A stretch of DNA of 7,242 nucleotides from an uncultured Bacilli bacterium. Its GTDB lineage: Bacteria > Bacillota_I > Bacilli_A > RF39 > UBA660. The position numbers and the translations under genes are program-made. The stretch covers positions 1 through 7,242 of the forward strand of contig CAKOQM010000046.1 of the NCBI GenBank assembly GCA_934101275.1. Direction: 5' to 3'. Positions 6,461 through 7,242 of this stretch are shown here, piece after piece; positions within the stretch are counted from its first letter, which is position 1; every line of letters starts with the position of its first letter. The notes beneath the pieces were generated by a model. The model had not been told where the DNA came from. It made no database searches and saw nothing but the letters and a program-made list of their open reading frames with translations.

Positions 6461-7194
6461 TAATGATTACATCTTTACAAAATGAAAAAGTAAAATATTG
6501 GCTTAAACTAAAACAAAAGAAATTTCGGGATAGTGAAGGTGTTTATTTGGTAGAGGGCTCGCATTTAGTTTCTGAAGCTTTGAAACATCATCTTGTCAGG
6601 GAAATTATTTCTTTGAAAGAAGAAGCGTATCCTAAAACGTATGTGGTGACAAAGGAAATATTAAAAAAATTATCTAGTCAAGTGACACCGGATGATATTT
6701 TCGCAGTGGTTTATAAGAAAAAAGAAGAAAAATTGGAAGGCCCTTTGCTTCTTTTAGATGGTCTTCAAGATCCGGGAAACTTAGGAACCATTATTAGAAG
6801 CGCTTGTGCTTTTTCTTTTAAAAACATTTGTTTAAGCCTCGATACAGTAGATTTATATAACGAGAAAGTGATTCGTAGTACAGAAGGAATGCATTTTAAT
6901 TGTAATATCGTTCGTACGGATTTAGAAAATCTTCTTATCACTTTAAAAAATGAGGGGTATCACATCTATACAACGGATGTTAAAGAAGGAAAAAATTTAA
7001 AAGATATCTCTTTTCCTTATAAAAGTGCTTTTATTATAGGAAATGAAGGAAAGGGTGTAAAAGAAAGTATTGCTTTTTTGGCTACGGATTATTTACATAT
7101 TCCTATGGATTTAGCTTGTGAATCTTTAAATGCGGGTGTCTGTGCATCCATTATTATGTATGAATTTAGGAGACCAACTATGAATAGTCAATAG
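6457..7194 (+). CDS. SpoU/TrmH-family RNA 2'-O-ribose methyltransferase
   Basis: A 245-residue enzyme of the SPOUT superfamily, predicted to methylate the 2'-OH of an RNA nucleotide using SAM. The N-terminal part (about 4-90, with the FRDSEGVYLVEGSHLV stretch at 23-38) is the SpoU substrate-binding domain. The C-terminal catalytic domain has the three SpoU motifs: DPGNLGTIIRSA (105-116, with N107 and R114), IIGNEGKGV (193-201), and IPM at 215-217 followed by ESLNAGVCASII (222-233). The trefoil-knot Glu/Asn residues are intact. The length fits the RlmB/YsgA-like subfamily; the target nucleotide (23S rRNA or tRNA) cannot be told from sequence alone. It is joined to the metallopeptidase gene by a 4-base overlap. 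In Bacillus the homologue ysgA sits just upstream of pheST, so the next gene may be pheS (inference). The start could instead be 6463. Confidence 0.92.
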   Translation: MIMITSLQNEKVKYWLKLKQKKFRDSEGVYLVEGSHLVSEALKHHLVREIISLKEEAYPKTYVVTKEILKKLSSQVTPDDIFAVVYKKKEEKLEGPLLLLDGLQDPGNLGTIIRSACAFSFKNICLSLDTVDLYNEKVIRSTEGMHFNCNIVRTDLENLLITLKNEGYHIYTTDVKEGKNLKDISFPYKSAFIIGNEGKGVKESIAFLATDYLHIPMDLACESLNAGVCASIIMYEFRRPTMNSQ

Positions 7195-7242
7195 TTTTTA
7201 ATAAAAATTTAAAAAATTGAAAATTATAAATTATTGCACAGC
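7195..7242 (+). other. Intergenic end of the window, possible start of a leader
   Basis: These 48 bases are almost all A/T, with a TATAAA at 7225-7230 that could be a -10 box; no -35 box stands 16-18 bases before it. The final TTGCACAGC (7234-7242) would fall near the 5' end of a transcript from it. An A/T-only inverted repeat (7195-7201 with 7209-7215) has no T-run after it, so no terminator is claimed. No gene is seen here. Confidence 0.3.

Noticed and set aside
7195..7216. A/T-only inverted repeat after the methyltransferase gene as a terminator
   Set aside because: It has no G/C pairs and no T-run after the second arm, so it falls short of a terminator and such repeats are expected by chance in this base composition.
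1..7242. CRISPR array, tRNA, rRNA or insertion sequence
   Set aside because: No regularly spaced direct repeats, cloverleaf-like segment, transposase motif or terminal inverted repeats were seen by reading; coding sequence fills nearly all of the window.

Overview
The window looks like a chromosomal segment from an AT-rich, low-GC Gram-positive bacterium, most likely an uncultured gut-type member of the Bacilli (RF39/Erysipelotrichia-like). Three things suggest this. Codon use is strongly A/T-biased. Shine-Dalgarno sites are of the Firmicutes type. The first gene belongs to a family of large Cys/Asn/Ser-rich surface proteins with a 'NYVK-(x)n-WRI-GV' block and a 'GxGTxxDPY' tail, which I associate with such genomes. 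TGA is used as a stop (cardiolipin synthase and metallopeptidase genes) and Trp is encoded by TGG, so this is not a code-4 mycoplasma. All genes are on the + strand and coding density is very high. The taxonomic placement is inference.

Layout. (1) Bases 1-957 are the 3' part of a surface-protein gene whose start lies outside the window; a hairpin with a T-run follows at 975-1008. (2) A good promoter at 1037-1065 drives an HdeD/DUF308-like membrane protein (about 1072 or 1090 to 1665), which overlaps by 20 bases a cardiolipin synthase gene (1646-3199). (3) A small bulged hairpin and an extended -10 element at the end of the synthase gene suggest a partial break in transcription. (4) A compact cluster then follows: a prepilin-like secreted protein (3233-4102), a DUF2207 membrane protein (4104-5825), a YgjP-type zinc metallopeptidase (5834-6460) and a SpoU/TrmH-family RNA 2'-O-methyltransferase (6457-7194). 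Gaps in this cluster are 1 base, 8 bases and a 4-base overlap. (5) The last 48 bases are intergenic and may hold the start of a leader for the next gene.

How they fit together. The first five genes all concern the cell envelope: a secreted disulfide-type surface protein, an envelope membrane protein, cardiolipin synthesis, a prepilin-like exported protein and a DUF2207 membrane protein with a large extracytoplasmic domain. The last two are housekeeping-type genes (a YgjP-type peptidase and an RNA methyltransferase) that read through from the same cluster. The least explained part is the translationally coupled pair at 3233-5825. It encodes a non-canonical prepilin-like protein lacking the usual Glu5, followed by a diverged DUF2207 protein. 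The C-terminal part of the first member resembles the surface protein at the left edge. No CRISPR array, insertion sequence, tRNA or rRNA was seen.
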